Positions 1 through 8,964 of a stretch of DNA of 37,155 bases are shown here, piece after piece. This stretch comes from Prochlorococcus sp. AG-355-J04 (GTDB taxonomy: Bacteria; Cyanobacteriota; Cyanobacteriia; PCC-6307; Cyanobiaceae). A model generated the notes under the pieces. That model searched no databases, had not been told where the DNA came from, and saw only the letters and a program-made list of their open reading frames with translations. The stretch covers positions 1 to 37,155 of the forward strand of contig QCDN01000008.1 in the NCBI GenBank assembly GCA_003280885.1, given 5' to 3'. The position numbers and the translations under genes are program-made. Position 1 is the first letter of the stretch. Every line of letters begins with the position of its first letter.

Positions 1-738
1 GCCCGATGGATAATCAGAAATAATCCCACCAGCCTCTTTAACAATAATAGCACCAGCCGCTAGGTCCCATACCTCTAATCCTCTTTCCCAGTAACCATCC
101 ACCTTACCTGCAGCAACAAATGCTAGATCAACTGCTGCAGCTCCTCCTCTTCTGACTCCTCTAGTTTTATGTGTTAAGTAACAAAATTCAGCATAATTAT
201 TATCCTCTGTCTCAAATCTGTCATAAGAGAAACCAGTGACAAGTAGACTATCACTAAGATAAGAAGGACTCGATACTTTAAGTTCACTGTCATTGCAGAA
301 TGATCCTAAACCGATACATGCTGAATATAGTTCATTTAGATACGGTACTGAAATGGCTCCTATAATTGGCTTATTTTTATATACAAGACCAATGGATGTT
401 CCAAAAAAAGGATATCCATGGGAATAATTTGTTGTACCGTCTAATGGGTCTATACACCATGTTAAATCGGAGGATTTGTTTAATTTACCTGATTCTTCTG
501 CATTGATAGATATGTTTGGGGTCTCTTCTAATAAATATTCTTTTATTTTATTTTCAACCTCCAAATCTACATTGGTTACTAGATCACCTTTCCTACCCTT
601 TGATGAGATTTTCTGTATTTTGTTGTAATTAATATTTAGAATTTCATTACCAATTTGAGCAGAGTTCTTCGCTATTTCATACAAACTAGAGAAGTTTATT
701 TGATTTGAAAGTTCATCTATTTCACTTAATTCAAACAT
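1..738 (-). CDS. Inositol monophosphatase family protein (3' end cut by window edge)
   Basis: Likely a Mg2+-dependent sugar/inositol phosphate phosphatase of the IMPase/SuhB fold. The reading frame begins at ATG 738 and stays open to base 1, giving 246 residues. The family is usually about 260-280 aa, so only the C-terminal tail is missing. Visible signatures in order are GDLVTNVD (residues about 51-58), the metal-binding EES (about 81-83), WCIDPLDGTTN (about 94-104, the DPxDGTxN metal site), and near the window edge a VWDLAAG motif that matches the family's WDxAAG signature. The gene starts 5 bp after the ferredoxin stop, so the two are probably co-transcribed. Substrate cannot be fixed from sequence: inositol-1-phosphate, histidinol-phosphate and fructose-1,6-bisphosphate are all used by members of this superfamily. 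The family call is firm; the specificity is open. Confidence 0.9.
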   Translation of the reverse strand, partial: MFELSEIDELSNQINFSSLYEIAKNSAQIGNEILNINYNKIQKISSKGRKGDLVTNVDLEVENKIKEYLLEETPNISINAEESGKLNKSSDLTWCIDPLDGTTNYSHGYPFFGTSIGLVYKNKPIIGAISVPYLNELYSACIGLGSFCNDSELKVSSPSYLSDSLLVTGFSYDRFETEDNNYAEFCYLTHKTRGVRRGGAAAVDLAFVAAGKVDGYWERGLEVWDLAAGAIIVKEAGGIISDYPSG

Positions 739-743
739 GATAA

Positions 744-1118
744 TTAATCTTCCTCAAATTCCCATGGTGGCGCTACTCTTGTATTTCCCCTCCCATAATA
801 TTGTCCAAATTGTAAATCGTAAACTTCATCATCGTATGTAGTTTCCACCTCAAGATCTGAAGTCGCTTTGGCAACACAAAGCAGTGCATAACCTTTATCT
901 TTTAAGGCTTGAGATACACCCATGGCTTCAGGTTGATGCAAAGTGCCTGATATTATTTTAACTGCACAACTTGTACAGCAACCATTTCTACATGAAAATG
1001 CAAGTTTGAAACCTTTCTTTTCAAATTCCTTAAGTATGTAATCATCACTATTAACCTGCTCTTGGTAAACCTTTCCGGTTTCCTTGTTTTTAATCGTGAC
1101 TGTGAAAGTCTTTTTCAA
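744..1118 (-). CDS. [2Fe-2S] plant-type ferredoxin
   Basis: A 124-aa soluble electron carrier with the plant/cyanobacterial ferredoxin fold. The four cluster ligands are C43, C48, C51 and C81 (spacing C-x4-C-x2-C-x29-C), with an extra Cys at 47. Photosynthetic PetF is about 97 aa. This protein has about 10 extra N-terminal residues and an unusual C-terminal tail ending APPWEFEED, so it is more likely a secondary ferredoxin than the main photosystem I acceptor. No ATG is available upstream of the conserved core. The start is TTG at 1118, preceded by a GAGGA Shine-Dalgarno about 7 nt upstream. The gene is divergent from tRNA-Ser and heads a two-gene unit with the phosphatase gene. Its redox partner is not evident from context. 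Confidence 0.9.
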   Translation of the reverse strand: MKKTFTVTIKNKETGKVYQEQVNSDDYILKEFEKKGFKLAFSCRNGCCTSCAVKIISGTLHQPEAMGVSQALKDKGYALLCVAKATSDLEVETTYDDEVYDLQFGQYYGRGNTRVAPPWEFEED

Positions 1119-1167
1119 ATAACTTTCCTCAAAAATGGGATGATAAAGGGTTAAAATGGTTATCCTG

Positions 1168-1254
1168 GGAGAGGTGGCCGAGTGGTTGAAGGCGCAGCAC
1201 TGGAAATGCTGTATAGGGGCAACTTTATCGAGGGTTCGAATCCCTCTCTCTCCG
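1168..1254 (+). tRNA. tRNA-Ser (anticodon GGA)
   Basis: An 87-nt class II tRNA with a long variable arm. The acceptor stem GGAGAGG (1168-1174) pairs with TCTCTCC (1247-1253) with one G:U pair, and G1254 is the discriminator base. The anticodon stem-loop CAGCA-CTGGAAA-TGCTG gives anticodon GGA, which reads UCC/UCU serine codons. The T arm GAGGG-TTCGAAT-CCCTC is perfect. CCA is not encoded. The gene sits in the divergent region between the ferredoxin and dnaK3. Confidence 0.97.
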
Positions 1255-1466
1255 TTTTATATTAGTTTATGTTGGTTAACTACATCAACAACTTTGTCTG
1301 CAAAGAATGTTTTAAAATAAACAGCAATCTATTTGATAAGTTATAAATAATCTTATTTATTTAAATAAAGTTGAAAATATTTGATTTTTACTATTATATG
1401 TAAATATCTAAGATAAAAATTAATTAAATTATTAGTAAATTTTGCTTTAATTTAGCGATTTAAATC
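1255..1466. other. AT-rich intergenic region upstream of dnaK3
   Basis: These 212 bp separate tRNA-Ser from dnaK3. The region is extremely AT-rich and has no ORF I can support. A weak dyad (ATGT...ACAT around 1269-1285, with GTTAAC near its centre) follows the tRNA and could be a processing or termination structure. Several TATAAT-like hexamers are present, but none can be singled out as the dnaK3 promoter by eye. I see no CIRCE element. Confidence 0.5.
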
Positions 1467-3464
1467 ATGGGGCAAATAGTTGGAATTGATTTAGGTACTA
1501 CTAACTCTGTTGTAGGAGTTATAGAAGCTGGTCGTCCAATTGTTATTGCAAATTCTGAAGGTTCTAGAACTACACCTTCAATAGTTGGATTTACAAAAGA
1601 AAAGGAAATAGTAATAGGAGACCAAGCGAGAAGACAACTTGTTCTAAATCCTAAGAATACCTTCTATAACTTAAAAAGATTTATTGGTAGTGACTGGGAT
1701 GAATTAGATGAGAATAGTATTTCTGTTCCTTATAACGTAAAGGCTAATACCACTGGAAGCATTAGGGTTCTTAGTCCAAATACACAAAGAGAGTATGCAC
1801 CAGAAGAATTAGTGAGCTCTTTGATTAGAAAATTAATTAATGATGCCGAAACATATCTTGGAGATACTGTTGACTCTGCAGTCATTACAGTCCCTGCTTA
1901 CTTTAATGAATCTCAAAGGCAAGCTACTAAGGATTCTGCAATATTAGCGGGTATAAAAGTAGATAGAATTCTAAATGAACCTACTGCTGCTGCTCTAGCT
2001 TATGGTTTTGAAAAAAGTTCTTCTAATAATGTTTTGGTTTTTGATTTAGGAGGAGGAACATTTGATGTTTCATTATTAAAAATTTCTAATGGTGTATTTG
2101 ATGTTAAAGCCACTTGTGGTGATACACAGCTAGGAGGAAACAATTTTGATTCAAAAATAGTTGATTGGCTTGCAGAAAAATTTCTTGCTAAACATGATAT
2201 TGATCTAAGAAGGGATAGACAAGCTTTACAGAGATTAACTGAGGCTGCTGAAAAAGCCAAATGTGAATTGTCTGGATTGCAAAAAACAAAAATATCTTTA
2301 CCATTTATCACAACGAGTAAAGAGGGGCCGTTACATATTGAAGAAAACTTAGATAGAAAAATATTTGAATCATTATCACAAGATTTGCTAGATAGATTAT
2401 TAGAGCCCGTGCAAATAGCTTTAGATGATTCTGGATGGAACGCAAAAGATATTGATGAGGTCGTCCTTGTGGGTGGCAGCACAAGAATCCCTATGGTTCA
2501 ACAATTAGTAAGGACTCTTGTTCCTACTGATCCTTGTCAATCTGTTAATCCTGATGAAGTCGTTGCAGTAGGAGCTGCGATACAGTCTGGAATTATTAGT
2601 GGTGATTTACAAGATTTACTCCTTAATGACGTTACTCCCTTATCATTAGGTTTGGAAACTATTGGTGGTCTTATGAAGGTACTCATTCCTCGTAATACGC
2701 CAATACCAGTTAGACAATCTGATGTTTTTAGTACCTCCGAAGCTAATCAATCATCAGTTGTTGTTCAAGTAATGCAAGGAGAAAGGCCTTTAGCATCTGA
2801 AAATAAATCACTTGGTAAATTTAGACTATCAGGAATACCTCCAGCTCCAAGGGGAATACCTCAAGTCCAGGTAGCATTCGATATTGATGCTAATGGTCTT
2901 TTAGAAGTAAGTGCAACTGACAGAACAACTGGAAGAAAGCAAACAGTTACAATTTCTGGAGGTTCTAATTTAAATGAACAAGAAATAAATTCGATAATTG
3001 AAGAAGCAAAAGCAAAAGCTAATGAAGATAGGAAGAGAAGATCTGTAATTGATAGAAAAAATAGTGCTTTAACTCTTATTGCTCAAGCTGAGAGAAGACT
3101 AAGGGATGCATCTTTAGAATTTGGACCCTATGGAGCTGAAAGACAACAACGAGCTGTTGAATTAGCCATTCAAGATGTTGAAGAGTATATAAATGACGAT
3201 GATCCTCAAGAATTAGAAATTTCGGTTAGTTCTCTACAAGAAGCATTATTCGGCTTAAATAGAAAATTTGCAGCAGAAAAGAAAACTGATAATAATCCCT
3301 TACAGGGCATTAAAAATACATTTGGATCATTAAAGGATGAACTCTTTTCAGATGATTATTGGGATGACGATCCTTGGGATAATCAAATGAATAGAAATTA
3401 TAGAAATTCGAGGTATGGTAATTCTAGGGACGATGATCCATGGGACAATGACTACTTCCTCTAA
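1467..3464 (+). CDS. dnaK3: Hsp70 chaperone, DnaK3-like
   Basis: An ATP-dependent Hsp70 chaperone of 665 aa. The N-terminal ATPase domain carries DLGTTNS (8-14), DLGGGTFDVS (193-202) and GGSTR (about 336-340). It is followed by the beta-sandwich substrate-binding domain and a helical lid. The C-terminus is unusual: it is acidic and holds DDDPWDN twice (633-639 and 655-661), ending DYFL, with no EEVD or classical bacterial DnaK tail. Cyanobacteria carry three DnaK paralogues. The DnaK3 type has a divergent C-terminal extension, lies next to a dnaJ (Synechocystis sll1932/sll1933), and has been linked to thylakoid membranes. The adjacent dnaJ start overlapping the end of this gene supports that assignment. 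The Hsp70 call is certain; the paralogue number is inferred from tail and context. Confidence 0.93.
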   Translation: MGQIVGIDLGTTNSVVGVIEAGRPIVIANSEGSRTTPSIVGFTKEKEIVIGDQARRQLVLNPKNTFYNLKRFIGSDWDELDENSISVPYNVKANTTGSIRVLSPNTQREYAPEELVSSLIRKLINDAETYLGDTVDSAVITVPAYFNESQRQATKDSAILAGIKVDRILNEPTAAALAYGFEKSSSNNVLVFDLGGGTFDVSLLKISNGVFDVKATCGDTQLGGNNFDSKIVDWLAEKFLAKHDIDLRRDRQALQRLTEAAEKAKCELSGLQKTKISLPFITTSKEGPLHIEENLDRKIFESLSQDLLDRLLEPVQIALDDSGWNAKDIDEVVLVGGSTRIPMVQQLVRTLVPTDPCQSVNPDEVVAVGAAIQSGIISGDLQDLLLNDVTPLSLGLETIGGLMKVLIPRNTPIPVRQSDVFSTSEANQSSVVVQVMQGERPLASENKSLGKFRLSGIPPAPRGIPQVQVAFDIDANGLLEVSATDRTTGRKQTVTISGGSNLNEQEINSIIEEAKAKANEDRKRRSVIDRKNSALTLIAQAERRLRDASLEFGPYGAERQQRAVELAIQDVEEYINDDDPQELEISVSSLQEALFGLNRKFAAEKKTDNNPLQGIKNTFGSLKDELFSDDYWDDDPWDNQMNRNYRNSRYGNSRDDDPWDNDYFL

Positions 3465-4374
3465 AAAAGACTATTTGTCGATTTTGGGTTTATCCCCTAA
3501 TTTCGATGATAAAGAACTTAAAAAGGCCTTTCGAAGAGAAGCTAGAAAATGGCATCCAGATTTAAATAAAAATGATCTTAATGCAGAAGAAAGATTTAAA
3601 TTAATTAATGAAGCATACGAATATCTAGGTGATCCCAATAGAAGTAAAAATACTTCCGATGAAAATATCCAGGAAGATTATGAAAATAATAATTACAAGA
3701 CAGGGTTTCCTGATTTTCAAGATTATCTTGATTCATTATTTGGATATGAATACTCCCCAAGTCATTATGACGAATATAATGATGAATCATTTGAGAATGA
3801 ATCCATAAATATAGGTAATGATGAATTTAATAATTATGAATACCCTGCAACCTCTCCAGAAGAACCACCTCCAGTTAAACTTCACCAAGATATTGAGACA
3901 ATTATTGAATTAACTCCTGATGAGGCACTAAATGGAGCTTCAATTTTAATAGAGCTTGAAGATGAAACTGTAGTAGAAGTTGATACACCTCCATTCGCTG
4001 GTGATGGATGGCGATTAAGACTTGAAAATATAGCAAGAGGAGGAAAAGATCATTATCTACAGTTAAAAGTTCAAACGGAAAGTGGTCTAAGAATTGATGG
4101 ATTAAGAGTTCTTTATAAATTAGAATTATTTCCTCATGATGCTCTTCTAGGTTGTGCAGTAGAGGTTCCTACTCTTGATGGAAATGTCACACTTCAAGTC
4201 CCTCCAAAATCATCTACCGGAAGAATGTTACGTTTGAAAGGTAGGGGTTTAACTTTTGAAGATAATGTAGGTGATCAATTTGTTGAAATCTTGGTAGTGA
4301 TACCAGCAGATATTAATGATGAAGAAATTGCTTTATATACAAGATTACAAGAACTATCACTTTCTGATAATTAA
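3448..4374 (+). CDS. J-domain co-chaperone, zinc-finger-less (DnaJ3-like)
   Basis: A 308-aa J protein expected to stimulate the ATPase of the neighbouring Hsp70 and deliver clients to it. The J domain occupies residues about 8-58 with HPD at 36-38. A strongly acidic, Asn/Tyr-rich linker (about 60-145) replaces the usual Gly/Phe region. The DnaJ C-terminal substrate-binding beta domains follow (about 150-300). There is no CxxCxGxG zinc-finger repeat, so it is a type II / CbpA-like DnaJ. I chose ATG 3448, which starts directly before the J domain. An in-frame ATG at 3415 would add 11 residues lying inside dnaK3 and having no J-domain homology. The chosen start overlaps dnaK3 by 17 bp, implying translational coupling. 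Confidence 0.92.
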   Translation: MTTSSKKDYLSILGLSPNFDDKELKKAFRREARKWHPDLNKNDLNAEERFKLINEAYEYLGDPNRSKNTSDENIQEDYENNNYKTGFPDFQDYLDSLFGYEYSPSHYDEYNDESFENESINIGNDEFNNYEYPATSPEEPPPVKLHQDIETIIELTPDEALNGASILIELEDETVVEVDTPPFAGDGWRLRLENIARGGKDHYLQLKVQTESGLRIDGLRVLYKLELFPHDALLGCAVEVPTLDGNVTLQVPPKSSTGRMLRLKGRGLTFEDNVGDQFVEILVVIPADINDEEIALYTRLQELSLSDN

Positions 4375-4409
4375 TCAAATATTATATAAATAGAAAAAAA
4401 CAGATACTT

Positions 4410-4793
4410 ATGAACATATTTGTTCTTTTATATAATTCAGGAACAGATAAGGAAGGAATTCATTCAATCGAACTTAAAGGAAAGACCATAGTCCTTATGT
4501 TTGAAGAAAAAGATGATGCAACAAGATATTGTGGTCTACTTGAAGCTCAAGATTTCCCTTTGCCAACAGTTGAAATGATCGACATTGAGGAAATAAAAGA
4601 TTTCTGCATTAAATTAGATTATGAATGTAAATTAGTAGAAAAAAATTTTGTTCCTAAAACAGCTGAAGATAGGTTATTAATTTCACCACCCCAGAAAAAC
4701 TTAGAAGTTGAAAATTGGGAAAAAGACAAAATTAGTAATAAAGATAACATTGATATAAATACCATTAAGGAAAACCTTGAAAAGTTGCTTTAG
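4410..4793 (+). CDS. DUF3110 domain protein
   Basis: A 127-aa protein whose first about 85 residues match the cyanobacterial DUF3110 pattern as I recall it: MNIFVLLYNSGT at the N-terminus, a GIHSIEL-x-GK segment, then a short alpha/beta core with EDDATRY-like and DFPLPTVE segments. The tail (about 95-127) is charged and low-complexity. No catalytic motif, signal peptide or membrane segment is visible. The family has no function I know of. It lies 35 bp downstream of dnaJ3 and 37 bp upstream of a cyclophilin, so a link to protein folding is suggested by position only. Confidence 0.8.
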   Translation: MNIFVLLYNSGTDKEGIHSIELKGKTIVLMFEEKDDATRYCGLLEAQDFPLPTVEMIDIEEIKDFCIKLDYECKLVEKNFVPKTAEDRLLISPPQKNLEVENWEKDKISNKDNIDINTIKENLEKLL

Positions 4794-4830
4794 CTATTAA
4801 GATATTAATAAATTAAAAAATAAATAAAAC

Positions 4831-5268
4831 ATGACAACTGCATTATTTGAAACAGAAGTTGGAAACATAAATATTGAATTTTTCTCTAATGACGCTCCCA
4901 ATACAGTTAAAAACTTTACGAATTTGATTAGTGATGGTTTTTATGATGGTCTAGCATTTCATAGAGTTATTCCTGGATTTATGGCTCAGGGTGGATGTCC
5001 AAATACTCGTGATGGAGCATCAGGTATGCCTGGAACTGGAGGCCCCGGATATAATATTAAATGTGAAATTAATTCAAATAAACATCTAAAAGGTTCACTT
5101 TCTATGGCTCATGCAGGAAAGGATACAGGTGGTAGCCAATTTTTCATAGTTTATGAACCACAGCCTCATCTCGATGGAGTTCATACTGTTTTTGGTAAAA
5201 CAGATGATATGGATGTAGTTCTAAAGCTTACTAATGGTTCAAAAATTATTAAGGCAACCCTAAAGTAG
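4831..5268 (+). CDS. Cyclophilin-type peptidyl-prolyl cis-trans isomerase
   Basis: A 145-aa single-domain cyclophilin that interconverts cis and trans Xaa-Pro bonds. It lacks a signal peptide, so it is cytoplasmic. Core residues are present: [13 protein letters not shown] (43-55, containing the catalytic R45 and the F50/M51/Q53 pocket) and GSQFFI (101-106). The position equivalent to Trp121 of human cyclophilin A is His113 in the PHLDGVH segment, which is common in bacterial cyclophilins and predicts weak cyclosporin binding. It is the last gene of the dnaK3-dnaJ-DUF3110 cluster. It ends 4 bp before the convergent ribBA stop, with no room for a conventional terminator. Confidence 0.94.
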   Translation: MTTALFETEVGNINIEFFSNDAPNTVKNFTNLISDGFYDGLAFHRVIPGFMAQGGCPNTRDGASGMPGTGGPGYNIKCEINSNKHLKGSLSMAHAGKDTGGSQFFIVYEPQPHLDGVHTVFGKTDDMDVVLKLTNGSKIIKATLK

Positions 5269-5272
5269 TAAT

Positions 5273-6997
5273 TTAGCCTTCAAAAACAATACTAAATGTC
5301 TCTTTATCTAGATTAAATTTTCTAGTAGATGAATATAAGATTTCATTATTAAAAGTGAATTTAGTATTGATTAGTTTGATGCTACTTTTTGGGTGTAATG
5401 CTTGCTCAATGTTTCTAGAAACAATAATCCCAATTTTTGTACTATTTTCATATTGTGATAAAAACTGAATAAATAGTTCTATATTCTTAATTTCCTCATC
5501 AGTAATGTTGGAATTGGTTCTATTCTGATCATGTAAAATTCGCCATACTAATTTTGGTCGGTTCCAAAAAGCTAATAATCTTGGACTACTTTCCAGTTTA
5601 ATATTAATTTTTTGATCATTACAGAATTTAATAACTTTATTTTTTATTGTAACTAGTTCAATAGATTTATATTCTCCGTCAAGAAATATTGATATAAATG
5701 GATCGATATTCCTGGAATTAAAATTATCTTCATCAATCATGTGGCCTAGCTTTGTTTTTTTAACACTCAAATATTCTGCATTATTATCGTTTGGACAAAT
5801 TACTAATGGAACTCTCTCAATAACTTCTATTCCATAACCACCTAATCCAGCAATCTTTCTAGGATTGTTTGTAAGTAATTTTAATTTTTTTATCCCTAGA
5901 TCGGTTAATATCTGTGCTCCAACTCCATAATTTCTAAGATCAGCTGGAAAACCTAATTTTTCATTAGCTTCTACAGTGTCTAATCCACCATCCTGTAAGC
6001 TATATGCTTTTAATTTATTTATTAGACCAATACCTCTTCCTTCTTGTCTCAAGTAAACAACAACCCCCTCTTCCTCCTTTTCTATCCTTGATAAAGCCGC
6101 CTCTAACTGGGGTCTACAATCACAACGTAATGATCCAAAAGCATCGCCAGTTAAGCACTCTGAATGCATTCTTACAAGTACAGGTTCGCTTAAATTTGAT
6201 GATTTTTGTTTAACTAATGCAACATGCTCTGAACCATCAAGTTCGTTAACATATCCATAAGCTTTGAAATTACCAAAAATACTTGGAAGAACTGCATCAG
6301 ATTTTCTAAATACAAATCTCTCGGTTTGAAACCGATAACTTATTAAATCAGCTATAGATATTAATTTCATTCCCCATTGTTTCGCATATTCTTTAAGTTG
6401 TGGAAGTCTTGACATGGAACCGTCAGGATTTTGTATTTCGCAAATTACTCCAGCGGGATAAAGACCTGACATTGCCGCAATATCTACTGCCGCTTCGGTA
6501 TGCCCTGCCCTTTTTAATACTCCACCTTTCTTTGCTCTTAATGGAAAAATATGTCCTGGCCTTCTTAAATCATCAGGTTTTGTATTTGGGTTTATTGCAA
6601 CTTGAATTGTCTTTGCCCTGTCTTCGGCGGAAATACCAGTAGTGACATTATTCTCAGGGCCAGCATCAATTGATATCGTAAAAGCTGTTTGATTTTCATC
6701 AGTATTTCTATCTACCATCAATGGTAAATCTAAAGAGTCAAGTTTTTCACCCTGCATGGCAAGGCATATAAGACCACGTCCCTCAGTAGCCATAAAATTA
6801 ATTTGCTGTGGAGTTGCAAACTGAGCCGCACATATTAAATCTCCTTCATTTTCTCTTCTCTCATCATCTACAACAATTATGCATTCACCATTTCTTATAG
6901 CTGCCAACGCATCGCTTATAGGATCAAATTCAATTTTAAAAGATTCATTTATATCCAAAATTGTTCCATTATTTGATTTGGGACTTGTTTCTTTCAT
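5273..6997 (-). CDS. ribBA: Bifunctional DHBP synthase / GTP cyclohydrolase II with a C-terminal extension
   Basis: Catalyses both entry steps of riboflavin synthesis: ribulose-5-phosphate to 3,4-dihydroxy-2-butanone-4-phosphate, and GTP ring opening. The RibB half (about 1-205) has [12 protein letters not shown] (about 44-55) and RPGH...[10 protein letters not shown] (about 146-172). The RibA half (about 210-415) has the zinc ligands C281, C292 and C294 in the [15 protein letters not shown] motif, and [10 protein letters not shown] further 155 or so residues follow, beyond the usual end of RibBA, with no motif I recognise. I chose ATG 6997, which has AGGA 5 bp upstream; a TTG at 7009 in frame is the alternative and would give 578 aa. 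It is divergent from argC by 88 bp. No FMN riboswitch fits in that gap. Confidence 0.95.
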   Translation of the reverse strand: MKETSPKSNNGTILDINESFKIEFDPISDALAAIRNGECIIVVDDERRENEGDLICAAQFATPQQINFMATEGRGLICLAMQGEKLDSLDLPLMVDRNTDENQTAFTISIDAGPENNVTTGISAEDRAKTIQVAINPNTKPDDLRRPGHIFPLRAKKGGVLKRAGHTEAAVDIAAMSGLYPAGVICEIQNPDGSMSRLPQLKEYAKQWGMKLISIADLISYRFQTERFVFRKSDAVLPSIFGNFKAYGYVNELDGSEHVALVKQKSSNLSEPVLVRMHSECLTGDAFGSLRCDCRPQLEAALSRIEKEEEGVVVYLRQEGRGIGLINKLKAYSLQDGGLDTVEANEKLGFPADLRNYGVGAQILTDLGIKKLKLLTNNPRKIAGLGGYGIEVIERVPLVICPNDNNAEYLSVKKTKLGHMIDEDNFNSRNIDPFISIFLDGEYKSIELVTIKNKVIKFCNDQKINIKLESSPRLLAFWNRPKLVWRILHDQNRTNSNITDEEIKNIELFIQFLSQYENSTKIGIIVSRNIEQALHPKSSIKLINTKFTFNNEILYSSTRKFNLDKETFSIVFEG

Positions 6998-7085
6998 TAT
7001 TCCTATCAATATAGAAAAATAGTGTTTTAGTTACCTTAAATTCAACACTTTATAATCCTATCTCAAAGTCTGCCAATTCAAAGAA

Positions 7086-8141
7086 ATGAATGTTGCAATA
7101 GTAGGTGCTACAGGTTACGGCGGTATTCAAGCGGTAAATCTTTTAAAGAAAAATAAAAAATACAAAATTTCTTTTTTAGGAGGTAATAAAACATCTGGAT
7201 CAAAGTGGAATGATAATTTCCCTTTTATTTGTCTAGATAATGATCCTTATATAGAAGAAATTTCAGTTGATAATATATCAAAAAATGCAGATGTTGCTTT
7301 GCTTTGCTTACCAAATGGCTTATCTTCAACATTGACAAGGAAATTATTAGATAGAGGACTTAAAGTTATTGATTTATCTGCTGATTATAGATATAAGTCT
7401 TTAGATGAATGGAAAAATGTATATTCCAAAGAAGCAGCTATTTATAAAAGGAATGATGATGATTTATGTAAAGAGGCAGTTTACGGACTTCCTGAAATAA
7501 ATAAAGAAGAAATTTCAAAAGGAAGATTAATTGCCTGTCCAGGATGTTATCCAACATCTGCTCTTATTCCATTAGCTCCTTATCTCTCTCAAGGGATTAT
7601 TGAAAATGAAGGTATAGTTATTGACTCTAAAAGCGGAACCTCTGGAGGGGGTCGAGAACCAAACCAAAAGCTACTGTTATCAGAATGTGGAGAAGGTCTA
7701 TCAGCATATGGATTAATAAAACATAGACATACCTCAGAGATCGAGCAAGTGGCATCTTTAATTTCTGGAAATAAAATTGAACTGCTTTTTACACCTCATT
7801 TAGTCCCAATCTCAAGGGGTATGCATTCCACTATATATGGGAGATTAAGAGATCCAGGATTAACTTCTGATGACTGCAGAATTCTTCTGGATAATTACTA
7901 TAGAAATTTTAAAAATATTAAAGTCTTACCTGTAGATACATTCCCATCAACAAAATGGGTTAAAAATACAAACCAAATTTTACTTTCTGTTAAAGTTGAT
8001 AATCGAAATGGAAGAATAATTATATTATCTGTAATTGATAATTTGTTAAAAGGTCAGACTGGGCAAGCAATTCAAAATTTAAATATTATGAGTGGATTTT
8101 CAATGGATGAAGGTCTTGATTTAACTAATAATTTTCCATAA
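7086..8141 (+). CDS. argC: N-acetyl-gamma-glutamyl-phosphate reductase
   Basis: Third step of arginine synthesis: NADPH-dependent reduction of N-acetylglutamyl-5-phosphate to the semialdehyde. The 351-aa length is normal. The N-terminal Rossmann nucleotide-binding motif GATGYGG is at residues 7-13, and the catalytic cysteine is C154 in CPGCYPTSA. The downstream KSGTSGGGREP segment and RHTSEIEQ (His for acid-base catalysis) are family-typical. The 3' end overlaps the convergent purN 3' end by 17 bp. No other arginine gene is nearby. Confidence 0.97.
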   Translation: MNVAIVGATGYGGIQAVNLLKKNKKYKISFLGGNKTSGSKWNDNFPFICLDNDPYIEEISVDNISKNADVALLCLPNGLSSTLTRKLLDRGLKVIDLSADYRYKSLDEWKNVYSKEAAIYKRNDDDLCKEAVYGLPEINKEEISKGRLIACPGCYPTSALIPLAPYLSQGIIENEGIVIDSKSGTSGGGREPNQKLLLSECGEGLSAYGLIKHRHTSEIEQVASLISGNKIELLFTPHLVPISRGMHSTIYGRLRDPGLTSDDCRILLDNYYRNFKNIKVLPVDTFPSTKWVKNTNQILLSVKVDNRNGRIIILSVIDNLLKGQTGQAIQNLNIMSGFSMDEGLDLTNNFP

Positions 8142-8781
8142 AATTACTCCTTATCATAAAACCAGCAAGAGAGATTGAGTGAGGTAAAATTTTATGCTCA
8201 AGAATTTGTATTCTTTTGGAAAGTGATTTAATATCATCATCATTTCTAATTGATAATGCAGCTTGCATTATCAATGATCCACTATCTACCTCCTCTTCAA
8301 CAAAATGTACCGAACAACCTGTTATTTTTGAACCATTTAATATAGAGTCCTTTATCGCAGAACCACCTTTATATGCTGGAAGTAATGAAGGGTGAATATT
8401 TATTATCTTATTCTTAAATTTATTAATAAAAAATGGAGAAACAATTTTCATCCAGCCTGCCATAACCACAAGTTCAACATTGTAATGAATTAAAGTATTT
8501 ACAATTTCTAATTCAAATGCCTCTTTTTGCAGAAAGTCTTTGCCTCTTATAATTTTGTGAGGTATTTTTTTACTTTCAGCTCTATTTATACAACCTGCAT
8601 CATCTTTGTTTGTTATAAGAACTTTTATATCTATATCTAATTCTCCTGTTTCTGAGAGATTAATTAATTCCTGAAAGTTTGTTCCATTCCCAGAAGCAAG
8701 TACACCTATTTTTAATTTTGGGGTAAATCTTCTAAATTCAGATATCTCAGGCGAAATTATGTAATTAAATGATCTATCCAA
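8125..8781 (-). CDS. purN: Phosphoribosylglycinamide formyltransferase (GART)
   Basis: Transfers the formyl group from 10-formyltetrahydrofolate to GAR in purine synthesis. The 218-aa protein has LASGNGTN (about 28-35, phosphate binding), the active-site block IHPSLLPAYKG, the SVHFVEEEVDSG motif containing the catalytic His and Asp, and a normal C-terminal segment. It carries about 22 extra N-terminal residues before the beta1 strand compared with E. coli PurN. No ATG precedes the core, so I keep TTG 8781; no convincing Shine-Dalgarno lies at the usual spacing. The convergent 3' overlap with argC means neither gene has a private terminator there. Confidence 0.95.
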   Translation of the reverse strand: MDRSFNYIISPEISEFRRFTPKLKIGVLASGNGTNFQELINLSETGELDIDIKVLITNKDDAGCINRAESKKIPHKIIRGKDFLQKEAFELEIVNTLIHYNVELVVMAGWMKIVSPFFINKFKNKIINIHPSLLPAYKGGSAIKDSILNGSKITGCSVHFVEEEVDSGSLIMQAALSIRNDDDIKSLSKRIQILEHKILPHSISLAGFMIRSNFMENY

Positions 8782-8925
8782 AGTTTTTTATTTTCTCCAA
8801 TGATAAATTCATATGAAATAAAAAAAACCCTTGATTTTAATTGTTAATATTCAAAAACATATTTATTTGAAGATAATAATTTAAACAAATTTAAATGATT
8901 CAAATCTATGTACTATTCGTATAGA

Positions 8926-8931
8926 TATAAT
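8926..8931 (+). promoter_or_regulatory. Candidate -10 element for pgi
   Basis: A perfect TATAAT lies 34 nt upstream of the pgi ATG, in the 183-bp AT-rich gap between purN and pgi. The position would give a short leader of about 27 nt. No convincing -35 is visible. In so AT-rich a genome a single TATAAT is weak evidence, so this is an inference. Confidence 0.3.
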
Positions 8932-8964
8932 TGAATAATAAATACAAAGTAACAAATATATAAA

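Noticed and set aside
2000..2482. A 160-codon open frame antisense to dnaK3
   Set aside because: It lies wholly within a well-conserved Hsp70 gene and its translation resembles no family; it is a by-product of codon bias. Similar antisense frames in metH, cobN, leuS and pheT were dropped for the same reason.
3415..3447. Longer start for the dnaJ gene
   Set aside because: The 11 added residues are an out-of-frame reading of the dnaK3 tail; ATG 3448 sits right before the J domain.
6998..7085. FMN riboswitch upstream of ribBA
   Set aside because: The divergent gap is 88 bp, shorter than the aptamer, and lacks its conserved GC-rich stems.
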